A DNA stretch of 64,000 nucleotides, from the NCBI GenBank assembly GCA_023053685.1, contig JALIGW010000005.1:19970001-20034000 (forward strand). Reading direction: 5' to 3'. This document shows positions 24,726-36,385 of the stretch, one piece after another. Position 1 is the first letter of the stretch, and the number at the start of each line of letters is the position of its first letter. Below the pieces are notes generated by a model, which was not told the DNA's origin, searched no databases, and was given only the letters and a program-made list of their open reading frames with translations. Both the position numbers and the translations under genes were made by a program. The DNA comes from Diadophis punctatus similis (lineage: Eukaryota > Chordata > Lepidosauria > Squamata > Dipsadidae).

Positions 24726-24730
24726 TATAT

Positions 24731-25029
24731 CAGGGGTGAAATGCTCCCGGTTTGGGCGGGCTGGTCGGTCATCGTAGAGCCGATAGAGCCGATAGCGATT
24801 GCAGCGCGAGGCTTCCCCCACCCGCTTGGACACCGCCATTTGGGTTCTTTTACCCCCTGTGCATGCGCAGAACGCTTTGCGCATGCGCAGAGGGTAAAAG
24901 AACCCAAATGGCGGCGTCCAGGCGGGTGGGGGAAGCGGGTGGGGGAAGCCTCGCGCTGTGATCGTTATTGGCTCTATCGGCTCTACGACGACCGACTGGC
25001 CCGCCCGAACCGGGAGCATTTCACCCCTG
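24731..25029. mobile_element. palindromic hAT-type MITE (CAGGGGTGAAATGC family)
   Basis: Begins CAGGGGTGAAATGCTCCCGG and ends CCGGGAGCATTTCACCCCTG. Almost the full 299 bp folds as an inverted repeat, with TTTGGGTTCTTTTACCC facing GGGTAAAAGAACCCAAA around GCATGCGCA motifs. The flanks share GTATAT but not a clean 8-bp duplication. Confidence 0.88.
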
Positions 25030-26386
25030 CGTATATGTGTCCTTTTGGAAGGAGGTGAACATACTTCAAAATAAGGAGCACTTAGTTTTGCTTTCTGAAA
25101 ACAATTTTAGAAATACATGGTGCTGAAAAGAGAGCCTTGATTTCCAACATGCTACCTTAATTTTTTTTAATTAAAGGGACAGGGTCATTTTTAAAAAGGC
25201 AGTTGAGGCAGAGAACTAAGCTTGGCTTTGGCACCACCCGCTATCGTGCATTTCCAACCTCGTTGCTCAATTGCAGTGAGTTAGTTTATCCATATTTACA
25301 TTCACCGCATCAACAAAAGCATTCAACTATGCAGGCTTTCTGTACACAAGCCTTTGGCCCTATCATGCTTGCTTCCCATTTCTCAGAATATCCTGACTCA
25401 GGACTTTTGATTTTTCGTTTTACTTAAGGCAGTCCAGCTAGAAAGGATTTGTGACATCACCATGAGAACAAATGGCCTTGATTGCTCCTGTTCGTGTATT
25501 TTTGTGTACTGTACAATAATTAAATTAAGGAGCGATTTCTTGCTATACTGATTAAACTGATGAGGATTGCCCCAGAAGATAGCAGAATTTGCTTATTCAT
25601 AGTAAACATGAACAGAAAATGTACTGAAAGCTCTGAAATACAGCCACAGAGGAAAAATAAAACGAACCAAACAACTACTTTGCAGTCTTGACATGCCGCA
25701 CATATTTTCAGAAGAGTGGCAATTTCATATCTCAGTGCTTTTAGAAATCCTGGATGGATAGCATCTAAACCCAGTAATTTGTTTGTCTCTAATATACCAG
25801 TCAGATCTAAAAATCCGTATCTTATTTTAACTTCTGGGACTCAGGTCCTTAAAATACCTCTTGTCCTTAGTTTCCTCCTGTAGTCCTTGTCATTTAACAA
25901 CTGAGCTATCTATTTATGTTTAAGATTTATTTTTAAAATTGCTTTGTCGAATGTTATTAATCTACATGATAAAATCCATCTCATTTTACATATCCCCCTG
26001 CATTTGTATATTTGCATCTTTAATATTATTTTATCATTTTCAACACAGGATAGCAGAAAACAGGGGGGGGGGACACACCATATATTTAAATTTGGCTCAT
26101 ATCATTTCACAACTGAATAACCTTGTAATATGTTTTACCGGGCTCCATAAGCATTCCTTTTTGCAAGTTGTAGTGGTTTTTTTCATGATTTGTACATTAG
26201 CATATGCTTTTATATTTCAAGGGATTTCATAAAAATGCTGATGAGTAAGTGGTTTCTCCCTCTAACCAAAACAGCTTTCAGACAATTGCCTTTTATGTGC
26301 TTTGCAATACAACTGCTTTCTTTTGCCCATAGAAAAATAAAAAATTCAGTAACTCAAAGGACTGTATATTTCCAGAGACCAAACAC
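25030..26386. other. no gene or repeat recognised
   Basis: AT-rich intron-like sequence without supported features. Confidence 0.5.
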
Positions 26387-26535
<149 letters not shown>

Positions 26536-27518
26536 TTCAGTGATGCTATCTTATTTAGCCTGATTCCATAGCTGATGAAACGCCCTGGTTTTGCTGATAT
26601 AAAATGACTCTATTTCTTTTTGTTATTGTTGTTTTCTATCAAACCAGGTGTCTTTGCATTTCTGTAGTAGTTAGAAACAGATTGGGGTTTAATAACATTT
26701 TTTTTTCAATCCTTTGCAGCTGAAGGCTAAGTAATCCCTGACTATGATTACATCTCTAACAAATCCATTCTGCCTGCAAACCCCATTTTGAGACCGAGTA
26801 TGAGCCGCAAAACTAATTTTTATACTGTTTTCATCTTCATCTCTCACTTTCTGTAGCATTCACTTTGATGCAAAATTCTACAGAACTCAAAAACTTGCAG
26901 ACATCTTTGCTGTTCCTAATATTTTTCTTTCCTGATGACTCAATTTTGCTAGATTTTTTCTTTTTCCATGAACTTAGTCTCTATGCAACAAGGTAGAATG
27001 TGAAGCGTTACAAATAAAAGAACATATCAGAAAGATATTAAGGGAAAGTTGGGTTTACTTAGAATTCAGCAGGCCACAAGGTTTGTGTAGCAAAGGGATG
27101 TGAAATATTCATGTCAAGAAGTAAAGAGCTGCCAACTGAAAAGTCAGAAAAATTTAATAACAATTCTAACATATTTCTGCCTGTCTTGGCTTTGCAGTTT
27201 CCAATCTTTGAGTCATTCAGCTATCAATATTAGTAGATGGTGAACGAAAATCAAATGTTCCAATGAGAATTAGTGTGGTGGCAGTATAATTAATGCTAAA
27301 ATTTATATAATTCTCAGTGAAACTGTGGTGCAGCATAGGCACCACAGGACCTTTGTACTTTGTATTACATGTATGTTAAATGCACAGTAACATTACAATA
27401 TTGGTGGCTGCTTACTAAAATGAAAAATGATGCATTCACATATATCTTGGTAAAGGGTCACCAATACATCTCTAATCAGTAAAATGTCTGATTTATCCAT
27501 GGGTAATATGCATTAAAC
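26536..27518. other. no gene or repeat recognised
   Basis: AT-rich intron-like sequence. The last eight bases are the target duplication of the next element. Confidence 0.5.
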
Positions 27519-27872
27519 CAGGGGTGTCAAACTCAAAGCCCGAGAGCCGGATCTGACCCACAGGGTGCTTAGATTTGGCCCGCGTGGCCACCCTGGAAAA
27601 CATCAAAGGCCCATGGTGCCTCTGCCAGCAAAAATGGAGCTCAGGAGGGCTGTGGGCAGCCCTCCCGAGCTCCATTTTTGCTGGCAGAGGGTTGCAGGAA
27701 GATGTTGCAGCCAAAAATGGAGCTTGGGAGTCCCTTTTTGCTGGCAGAGCACTTGGGCCAACACAGGCACACCCAACACGAGTGAGGTCAAGCTGGCCAT
27801 GCCCCCCCATCCCCCCTGAGGTCAAACACAACCCTGATGTGACCCTCAATGAGATTGAGTTTGACACCCCTG
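27519..27872. mobile_element. hAT-type MITE, CAGGGGTGTCAAACTC family
   Basis: Inverted ends CAGGGGTGTCAAACTC and GAGTTTGACACCCCTG, with an 8-bp duplication CATTAAAC / CATTAAAT (one mismatch) at 27511-27518 and 27873-27880. Inside, the unit CCAGCAAAAATGGAGCT occurs in both orientations, forming a hairpin. Relatives are at 6633, 44289 and 59037. Confidence 0.92.
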
Positions 27873-27994
27873 CATTAAATGCATCTACTGAAATGATCTT
27901 ACAGATCATTAGTTAGAGCAATCTAAGTTGCTGAATTGGTCCTTTCCTTTTTGCAATAAAATCAAGGATTTTAGTCTGTCCATGCTGTCATATA

Positions 27995-28342
27995 CAGATA
28001 GTTCTCAACTTTTCGACCATAGCTGGGATCAAAATTTTGGTCACTTACAGTAGCAATAAAGTTTGTAAGCAAGTTATCACATGAATTGATCCAATTTCAC
28101 AATCATTTTTACCTCAGTTGTTAAGTGAATCATGTGGTCATTAACCAAATCACACAGTTGTTAAGGGAATCTGGCTTCCCCAATTGAATTTGCTTTCTGG
28201 AAGTCATTTGGGAAGGTCACAAATCATGATCTAATGGCCATCAGATACTGCAACTGTCGTAAACGCAAGCCAGTTGACAAGCACTAAACTGCAATAATAT
28301 GATGTGGGGGTAGCAATAAGGTTGTAAGTTGAGGACTACCTA
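27995..28342. mobile_element. Tc1/mariner (Tigger-like) MITE, CAGATAGTCCTC family
   Basis: Begins CAGATAGTTCTCAAC and ends GTTGAGGACTACCTA with TA on both sides. Third copy of the family in the window. Confidence 0.85.
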
Positions 28343-28579
28343 TAGATCAATATGGGCTTTTACTTATCCCAACTGTAATTTTCCTTACTTTAGGAATATT
28401 GAACTAGTTTTTAAAGACTAAGACTTTTCAGTTTTCTACATATTTAGCATGAATCATCTATTTTGTATCATGGGCATAAGGATGTTAATGAATTAAAACT
28501 CCCACTGTCCATTAATGTTATGGTGTAGGGTTGTTGGAAAGGAATTCAATAGCATTTTAAGAGCCATGTGTTCCCAGAT

Positions 28580-29400
28580 ATATCTTATTTTATTATTTAT
28601 TAAACACACTTAGTCCCCCAAAGGGGACTTTGATTGGTGTGCACCAAAATAAATAAAACAGTTAAAAACCTAAAGGCCAAAATAATAAATAACATAAAAA
28701 CAAACATGGGTGAAGGGAGGCTAAAAATACTCCCCTCAGCAAAATGGCGCCATTGAGACAGATCTCCAGTTCCCCAGGCACGGTAACATAAGGCACATTT
28801 TGAGTGCCTTATGAAAAAAATCAAAAGGGATTGGGACAATCTAATTTCTGGGAGAACCGCAGTAGAGAAGGCATGTGTCCTGGGATCCACCAGATGTAGA
28901 ATCCTAACTAATGGTACCCACACTATGCCTTCTCTGTGAGATCTAATGCGACAGGCTGATGTAACCACGGAGAGTCAGTTCCTCAGATATCCAGTTCCAT
29001 GGCTTTTAAAGGTTAAAAGCAGACTCTCGAGTTGGACCTAGAAGGAAACTAGCAACCAATGAAGCCCACGGAGCAGAGGTGTTGGCTTAGGAAGCATGTA
29101 ACTGCCTGCACTTCTGCATTCTGTACCACTGAAACTTTGGGGAACGCTTCAAGGGAAGCGCTATGTTGTGTATTGCAGTAGTCCAACCTGAAGGTGACTA
29201 GGCCATGAATGACTGTAAGCCTCTTCTGCCAATCCAGGAACAGGTACAGCTGATTCACAAGATAAAGTTGTGCAAAGGTTCCCCATGATATGACTGCCAC
29301 CAACACTTTGAGCAGAAGTTGGGAGTCTACAAGGATCTCCAGATTTCCCAATGGGTCACTCTGAAGTAGTACAACCCCATCCAGCACCCAAGATGGCATT
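28580..29400 (-). pseudogene. CR1-type LINE, decayed ORF2 and 3' region, antisense
   Basis: On the minus strand, 29400 to 29050 encodes a decayed CR1 RT stretch: LVDSQLLLKV, FAQLYLVNQLYLFLDW, then LTVIHGLVTFRLDYCN. The sequence continues to 28580 as a degraded C-terminal and 3' region. Many stops interrupt the frame, so it is an old copy. Confidence 0.65.
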
Positions 29401-30962
29401 GTCCTGGAATCAATGGGCTCCTAAAACCGATATAATGAAGACCACTGATATAAATGGTTTTGTAAACTAAATTAGATAATTGGATAACTTATACTATAAT
29501 TTTTATTTGACAGTAACAAGCATCTTGGCTGAGGAGAAGCTAAGGACAAATATATGGCATAGTTCCATTAGAAGCCCATGTATTCATAGTTTCCATAAAA
29601 GCTGCATAAATCATAAAGAAGAGCTGAGCTTTCGAACAACTGTAAAGATAAAAATCCTATCTTCATGAATGGCTCTCTTACAGAATGATTGTGTAATAAC
29701 TGCTCTATTTCATTTGAAAAATACATATATATTTCTCAAAAATTAAATAGATCTTGCATTCATGTACATTATAAAACAGAATTATACTAATAAAATGCAT
29801 ATACTTAAATTGTATCATGATTTTTTTCTTCTACCTCTGAGGTTTTCAGGTTTCTCCTCCATCCCAATCTTCTCTTCATGCAGTGCTCTATTTTAGTAAC
29901 TTTGATAAATTAATAGTCCATCAAATGGCACTGTTTTATTGCTTATTCCATACTAGAGGCTAAATTGTGAATATATTGCACTTACAATTATAAAACTTTA
30001 ATACCTAACCGCATTAACCACAGAAGATGATTCTGGCGTGCTTTACCTTTTCTTAAACCCATGCTAAATTTAGACATCTGCTATTTCAGTTCATTAGTAT
30101 GAATCAAGCAGTATGACTGGAAAATCAGTGAAGTATTAATTCTAAAGTTTCCTCTACCAGTTATTGTTTTGCATCACTTTTATCAAAATTATTAAGTTGA
30201 ATGGAGAAACTAAACTGCAATGCAATTATATGTTAAATGTGACATTTTTAGGGACTGCTATTGTTAAGAGATTTGAGACTAAAGTTTACATATATACTAC
30301 GGTACTATGTATATATATATATGGTTACACAGAACATGGTTAACAGACATATCTATAAATAAGCATACAGATTTTATATTGGATTCTATTAAAAAGGACT
30401 TAATTATGAAAACAAGCCTTTTTTATTTGTCAATGGAGGCAAAACAACTTAGAGAACTATTCTATACTACGGTATATAAAAATTATTTTCTCTTTGACCT
30501 ATAGAGAACTCTTGGTAGATTCTGCATTAAATGACTATGTACGTAGGTTATGAATCATAGTAACATGACTCAGGACTTCTCAAAATTATCCCTAAATAGA
30601 CTTTAAGCTACACCTTAAATGGCTGGCTGGCCATGGTAATTTTACTAGAAATGCAATTATGTTAACATCTTCAGAGAGATTACTAAATATCACTCTGAAT
30701 AATCTTATAATATAGTAGTAAATAAAAAATAAGTGAGGTAAACTCCAGCTCTTACACTTTTCAAGCATGATAGGGCTTATAGAAGAAGCTGTATAGCCTC
30801 TAAGAGGGAACAGCTTACTTTCAATCCTTAAATCCTTAAACAAGGACTCCCACCCTCTTTTCTATTGAAAATAATCTTTGATTTCAAATAATCTATCAGT
30901 TTATCTTGAAGAGAACTGGTAAACCTTATTTGAATAGTCTTATTTCATGTGTATACAGTATG
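29401..30962. other. no gene or repeat recognised
   Basis: AT-rich intron-like sequence without supported features. Confidence 0.5.
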
Positions 30963-31062
30963 TGGATTCCAGCCCCCAGAATTCTCTAGCCACATGGCTG
31001 GGAAATTCTGAGAGTTGGAGTCCACAAATTTTAAAATTGCCAAGTTTGAGAAATACTACTAT
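30963..31062. mobile_element. eroded copy of the palindromic hAT MITE
   Basis: Contains CCCAGAATTCTCTAGCC and AATTCTGAGAGTTGGAGTCC with the decayed right end TTTGAGAAATACT. The left terminus is lost. Confidence 0.75.
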
Positions 31063-31554
31063 AAAATATAAGTTTGGACTTGTTGAAAAAAAAAACCATT
31101 TTTCTAAATTCTTTTCACAGTCTACCCACAAATCCTGAGCCTTGCTGTCCACTTTGCATTTTTATCCTGTCTTACAACCTCTGATTTTCAGTAAATGTAG
31201 TAATAGATCATCCAACTATTGCTCTCCTCAGATCTAGCTCATTTGGGGGTGGGGGCAATACATGGCTTCAGTTCCCTAGGACTTCAGGCAGAAATCTTCA
31301 TTTAGAGTCACCACTGAATCTTCTTGTGTGATATAAAATTCATTGATTAATATTGGACATATTTATCTCTTTCTCTTATTCTGTCTCAACTATCTTACAG
31401 AAAGGTTAAGAAGACAAAAAACAATGTAAATAACTGTATCCCCCATTAAGCTTCTTTGGGTCTCCAAGAATGACTAAACAAGAGTTACTAGACTTTCTAT
31501 TCACTGTCTTAGACTTGTAGAAGCTGTAGTTTAGCAACATCTGAACTACAATTG
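31063..31554. other. no gene or repeat recognised
   Basis: Intron-like sequence between an eroded MITE and a CR1 3' end. Confidence 0.5.
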
Positions 31555-32020
31555 GCTCTGCACTCTGGCATGGATATATTCAATACTATGGCTGGAAATT
31601 CTTCCCTCCGGCCGGTTAGGGCCCACAGAGTTGGCCTCCTCCGGGTCCCGTCGGCCAAGCAATGCCGGCTGGCGGGCCCTAGGGGGAGGGCCTTCTCTGC
31701 GGCGGGCCCGGCGCTCTGGAACCAACTGCCTCCAGAGACCCGAACTATCCCCACCCTGCTGGCCTTCCGAAAAGCCGTTAAGACATGGCTCTTCCTGCAG
31801 GCTGGGGGTAGAGCCTAATCCATCTGAGCTCTCCCCTGGGTATGTCTGATTGTTGGATGGTTTTTTTTTAATATGAATTTTTAATTTTTATATTTGTTTT
31901 TAATGTAACGTTTATTATTGGTGATTCTTGTATCTTCTCTCTGTTGTATGCCGCCCTGAGTCCCTTGGGAGTTGGGCGGCATATAAGAAAACCGTAATAA
32001 ATAAATAAATAAATAAATTC
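31555..32020 (+). mobile_element. CR1-type LINE, 3' end with ORF2 C-terminus
   Basis: A plus-strand frame to 31818 encodes the CR1 ORF2 C-terminus: LRPVRAHRVGLLRVPSAKQ, GRAFSAAGPALWNQLPPE and RTIPTLLAFRKAVKTWLF. It is followed by a 3' UTR with TATGCCGCCCTGAGTCCC and GGCGGCATATAAG and an (AAAT)n tail. The C-terminal frame is intact and GC-rich compared with the flanks, suggesting a younger 5'-truncated insertion than the other CR1 pieces. Confidence 0.88.
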
Positions 32021-32499
32021 ATTAGAAACATTATTATTGGTTTGGAACTACATTTTTCTGTTTTCAAAAGGCTGTTTTGGTAATGTTCTTGAAGTAAGCA
32101 GGAATAAAAATAGCTTTTTAAAAAAAAAATTATACCTCACATTTTGCCTAGAGAAAACTTATGCAGAATCATGATTCTACTTGGCATAGTTTCTATTGGT
32201 TCTGTATATAGTATTAATTCCAGTTGATCCATCTAATTTTTGAAGTACACTTCTTTTTAATGGTATTAGTTAAAATTATGTATTAATTGGAATAGAATGG
32301 GAACTGAAATGATTTAATTCTTCCATTGTTGTTGGTATCTGGGGCCAAGAAACTTCTTCATTTTCCTTCTCCATTTAATAAGAAATGATACTCATCATCT
32401 TCACATCATTGCTTGCTTTAGCAGCTGGAACGACCTTCTTCCTTGGGTATTTCTGCTGAGAGTATATATTCTTGGCATACACTCCCACTATTCTTTACT
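32021..32499. other. no gene or repeat recognised
   Basis: AT-rich intron-like sequence without supported features. Confidence 0.5.
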
Positions 32500-32740
32500 A
32501 AAATGGCTTGGAAAATAGCCAGGTCTTCAGTGCCATACAAAAAGCTAACAGGGTAAGGGCCATCCAAACTCTAGGTGTGTGCTGTTCCACAGGACAAGTG
32601 CTGCCATTGAGAAGGCACAGCTCTGAGGCCCATCAACATGATATTTTAATAGATTGAACACAGACCAACAAGACGCTGCTACCCGGGGCCACTGGCCGCT
32701 ACCTGGGTGCAGAGGGGGTGAAGAGCCAGTAACAGCATGC
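32500..32740 (-). pseudogene. CR1-type LINE C-terminal fragment, antisense
   Basis: The minus strand reads YHVDGPQSCAFSMAALVLWN, a decayed form of the RAFS-AAP-LWN block at 31555-32020. Confidence 0.55.
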
Positions 32741-33336
32741 AGGTAGAGGGGAAGAGCTTTTCGCGCCCCCAGCTCATTTACTGCAGAAAGAGTGGGCGCT
32801 TGGAAGAGCTCGGAGGGCGGGCTTGTTTTGGATGGGCGATCAATGTCGTGTTGCATAATTCAGCGGGGGGGTTACATAGGGAGACCCGTATGGAGGGACC
32901 TGGGTGGGGCAAGTCCCGCCTAATTCAGTTGCATTTTTTTCCTTTCCAGATCAGCTCCAAGCAAGCGGTGCAGGTGGCGGCGCAAGAGCTGCTGAAATTT
33001 GTGCACAGCTTGCTTGAAGCTGGTCTGGAAAGGAAAAAAGCCTCTGGTGGGGAGGGAAGGAAACCCCAGCCTGCTGTTCCTGCTGCCCCCACCCCTTTGC
33101 GCCTGCAGCAGCAGTTCTCACACTGCCACTTCCCCGGCGGCTGCAGTAAGTGGTAAGAGGTGCGCTGGCCGGGAATGCTCCCTTAGAAGAAATCTAAGGC
33201 ACCAACATTTGCTGGCGCGAACAGCCTTGCTGGCGCGAACAGCCATGCTGGACGCTGCCCGGAGCGTGAAACTGGCAGGAGGAGGAGGAGCAGTGGCAGA
33301 CCGTTCTGCAAGCAGAAAAAGGTTCACCATCACTGG
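32741..33336. mobile_element. GC-rich element with a hAT-type right end
   Basis: Ends AAAAAGGTTCACCATCACTG, matching the right terminus of the MITE at 15068-15476. Inside are a 33-bp inverted repeat (32934-32966 against 33008-33040, around CCTTTCCAGA) and an 18-bp direct duplication of TGCTGGCGCGAACAGCC near 33211. The left terminus was not found; it may be truncated at the CR1 fragment. Open frames of up to 162 codons across it have no recognisable domain and follow from the high GC content. Confidence 0.6.
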
Positions 33337-33857
33337 TATACATTTTCTCAGCAAAGCAGCCTTGATTTTTTTCCCCTTACAGGTATTGGCAGAATTGAAA
33401 CAGCTCCGTTCCCTGTTTAGTCTCCATAGGTGGTTGTCTAACTTTCATCTATGGCTGGGCTCCCCCGCTGTTATGAAAGCTTCTTAAGAAAACCCATGCT
33501 TTAACAATAGAAAATTCATCACAGCTTCTTTACAAAACTGACTTTTCCATTATAGATCAGGCATACTTATTGTGTTCTTTTTTTTTAACTACAAAGCACA
33601 ACTAAAACTAATATATTAAAATAAAATAAAGGTCAAAATCCTAAATCAGTGAACATGATGGATAAATCCAAGAACATGATGAATACTAAACTTTTAACCA
33701 AATCACAGGTAAATCACCTAAAGCTGCTGTTGGTAATACACTATTTCCTGAGATGAGAAGAGTTGGGGTAGAAAGCAGTATTTTCAACTGAAAAAGTCTT
33801 TTTCTGAAGTTAGACTGACCCTCTTAATAATGGCCTTCCAGAAGGTTTTGTTGTATT
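33337..33857. other. no gene or repeat recognised
   Basis: AT-rich sequence up to the target duplication of the solo LTR. Confidence 0.5.
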
Positions 33858-34266
33858 TGTCAGGGTTCCAAATAGCATCCAAAATAAAATTTGTCTGAGA
33901 CAAAGTATTCCTCAAAGTTCCAATTTATTAGCAGAGCCATGTTGGCACATCTGGGAGAAACCCGAATCTGAAGTCCCCGGGGTTTCCCCACCCAGTTGAA
34001 AGTTCAAGCCCTTGTCCCCACTCCCCCAAGTCCATCACATTGACGAATCTCTAACTGCCAATTTGGCAGGATCCACCCATCTCCTTCCATGCAGGTGCAG
34101 GAGTGCGAAAACAAAAGATGACCTTGACTATCTAGAAAGAATTTGTTATGGCTACATACATACAGCTCTCATGCAATTCCCAGCTTCCTACAGTCAAGAA
34201 TGCACATTAAAAGACTATAAAGTGTGGCAGGCCAAAGACCACAACTAAATTGGCTTCGGCCTGACA
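33858..34266 (-). repeat. solo LTR, antisense (TGTCAGGCC ... GGAACCCTGACA)
   Basis: Read on the minus strand it runs from TGTCAGGCCGAAGCC to GGAACCCTGACA, 409 bp, with TG...CA ends that form a short inverted repeat. An AATAAA signal (GCTAATAAATTGG) lies near its 3' end. A perfect 5-bp target duplication GTATT lies at 33853-33857 and 34267-34271, so the internal region was lost by LTR-LTR recombination. The superfamily (ERV or gypsy) cannot be told from an LTR alone. Confidence 0.88.
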
Positions 34267-34271
34267 GTATT

Positions 34272-35310
34272 TTGTTGTGATATAAGTCACCAGGTGTTAG
34301 AATTATTTGCAGGCATACAAATTTAATCAACCAATAAAGAAACAACATCAGGCTGCTTCAATGCACTCTTAATATCAGATTTACAAAATTGACTAATGTA
34401 GGAAGAAAGTGGAAATACTTACCAATATAATGAGAGCCCTTTTTAAAAATTAGCTTTTATTAGTATGATTGGTTTGTGCCATTCTTTAAATGTTATATTT
34501 TTGTCCTAATACTTTTCATCAAAGAATTACTGGGAGAAAATTGCAAAGGTTTTCAGTTTTATTCAGCCTGCAGTGACAAAGTTTTATTTTCAAATCTACC
34601 AGAAATATAGAAGGCATTAATTGAAACTAGGCAAGATTTCCTCCGTTTCTAAAATTAAATGTATCTATTTTAAATTAATAAGCCTCTGGACATGGAATAT
34701 TTTACAGTAAATTATATTTGAGGGATTGTACTGGTTACGAGATGCAAAATTGTTCTTCAACATTTATCTGTTTATATAACTATCCAGGGAAAAAATTTGA
34801 ATAGTCACATTTCTGTAGTAAATGTGCTATATTTTGATGTTAGAGTTTTCCTAAAGCAAATTATTATGGGCTAATTGTTTCAGAAAAGGCACTTTTGATA
34901 AATGATATTGTAACATACTCCAATTTAATTATTAAAAAAGAGATAAAAAATTCCTTCAAGTCAAGCTTAACTACATGAACATAGCTGCGAAGCTTTTCAG
35001 AGCAATTTGTCATTGACTTCTTCTGAGATATCTAACCGATAGCCTTTCAATTTTATGATGGCATCCCATTGGAATACTAGCTGGGTCTAACAATCCTCAG
35101 CTTTTTTAAGTTCAGTCCAGGTCAGCAAGATGCAACCATCTTGGCCTTTGAAATTAATTGCATGTTTCATCCAAACTAATAATACACATACATAAGGCAA
35201 TTTGTTTTGAAAACACTTGAATTTTGCTTGCTTTCCCTCCCTCCCTCCCTCCCTTGAACATTTACTAAAGGAATGTTTCTAAAGAAATAATGACCAATTT
35301 CCTTCATTCC
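34272..35310. other. no gene; short (TCCC)n near 35235-35253
   Basis: AT-rich intron-like sequence with one short CCCT microsatellite. Confidence 0.5.
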
Positions 35311-35965
35311 AGGGGTGGGTTTGTTTGTTTGTTTGTTTGTTTGTTTGTTTGTTTGTTTGGTTTGTTTATTGTTAATATTTGTATGCCGTTCAACTCAGCA
35401 GGGACTCTGAGCGGCTAACAATAATATAAACAATATAAACAATATAAAACAATTTAAAAAACATAGCTAAAAACACAATAAGAACATTAAAAGCACTCAG
35501 TCATTCACACACTCATGGGCCTACATCTATCAACTATTAGCCCAGGCTTGCCGAAACAGCCAGGTTTTCACAGTTTTTCTGAAGGCCAATAGGGTGGGGA
35601 TAGTCCTGATCTCGGGGGGGTAGATGATTCCACAAAGTAGGGGCCGCCACAGAGAAGGCCAGCCGACATTGTCTAGCCGACAGAACCCGTAGCAGGCCAA
35701 CCCTGTGAGATCTAACAGGTCGTAGGGAGGTATATTGTAGGAGATGGTCCCGAAGATACTCTGGCCCTGCACCATATAGGGCTTTAAAGGTAATCACCAA
35801 CACCTTGAATTGTACCCGGAGACCAATGGGTAACCAATGCAGCTCGTGTAAGACGGGAGTAGTGTGGGTGTACCTAGGCACACGCACCACAGCACGCGCC
35901 GCTGCATTTTGGACCAGCTGAAGTCTCCGAATACTCTTCAAGGGTAGCCCCAACTTATCTCGCTG
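35311..35965 (-). mobile_element. CR1-type LINE 3' end, antisense, at a hAT-like end
   Basis: On the minus strand the frame encodes LGLPLKSIRRLQLVQNAAAR, then TPVLHELHWLPIGLRVQFKV, ALYGAGPEYLRDHLLQY and RSHRVGLLRVLSARQCRLAF: CR1 ORF2 from the end of RT to near the C-terminus. The frame ends near 35537 and a 3' UTR follows to the (CAAA)n tail at 35319-35359. The first bases, CAGGGGTGGGTT at 35311, match a hAT terminus, and hAT-like GC-rich sequence resumes at about 35965. The LINE may therefore have landed inside a hAT MITE. Confidence 0.85.
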
Positions 35966-36335
35966 CTGGTTCGCTCCCTCCTGTGCTGCGTGAGCGCCTT
36001 CCACGTGCGTGCATGCACAGTAACGGAAAAGCCGGAAAAAAGATGGCGACAGCATGCATAGTGCCAGAACTCGGCTTCTGCGCATGCTCAGAAGGAAAAA
36101 AAATTTTAATTTTTTTTTTAAAAAAAATGAAAAAAAGATGGTGGCGCCCACAGACTGGCACCGACCGATCCGGTCATCGTGAGAAGAGATGTGAAGGCCC
36201 GGAAAGGGCAGGGAAGAGGCCCATGTCCGGGTGGGCCTAGCCAACTGAGGCTTTCCTGGCATGGTGGAGCAGGGAGAAGGCCCAAGCCTCTTGGGACTGC
36301 TGGAGCAGGTCTCCAGTGGACTTTGTGAGCCAAAA
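35966..36335. mobile_element. probable interior of the interrupted hAT MITE
   Basis: Carries GGTTCGCTCCCTCC and GCGCATGCTCAG motifs and CpG-rich blocks like those inside the CAGGGGTGGGTT elements. No right terminus with CCCACCCCTG was found. Confidence 0.45.
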
Positions 36336-36385
36336 ACTGAAGTCCACACAGCTTAATGTTCTTGGGGTTGAGAAATTTTGATCTA
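36336..36385. mobile_element. fragment of the palindromic hAT MITE
   Basis: Contains CTGAAGTCCACACAGCTTAA and GGGGTTGAGAAA, decayed from the right arm. Confidence 0.5.

Noticed and set aside
32999..33487. 162-codon frame in the GC-rich element
   Set aside because: Low-complexity, alanine/serine/leucine-rich translation of a repeat; overlapping frames are equally open.
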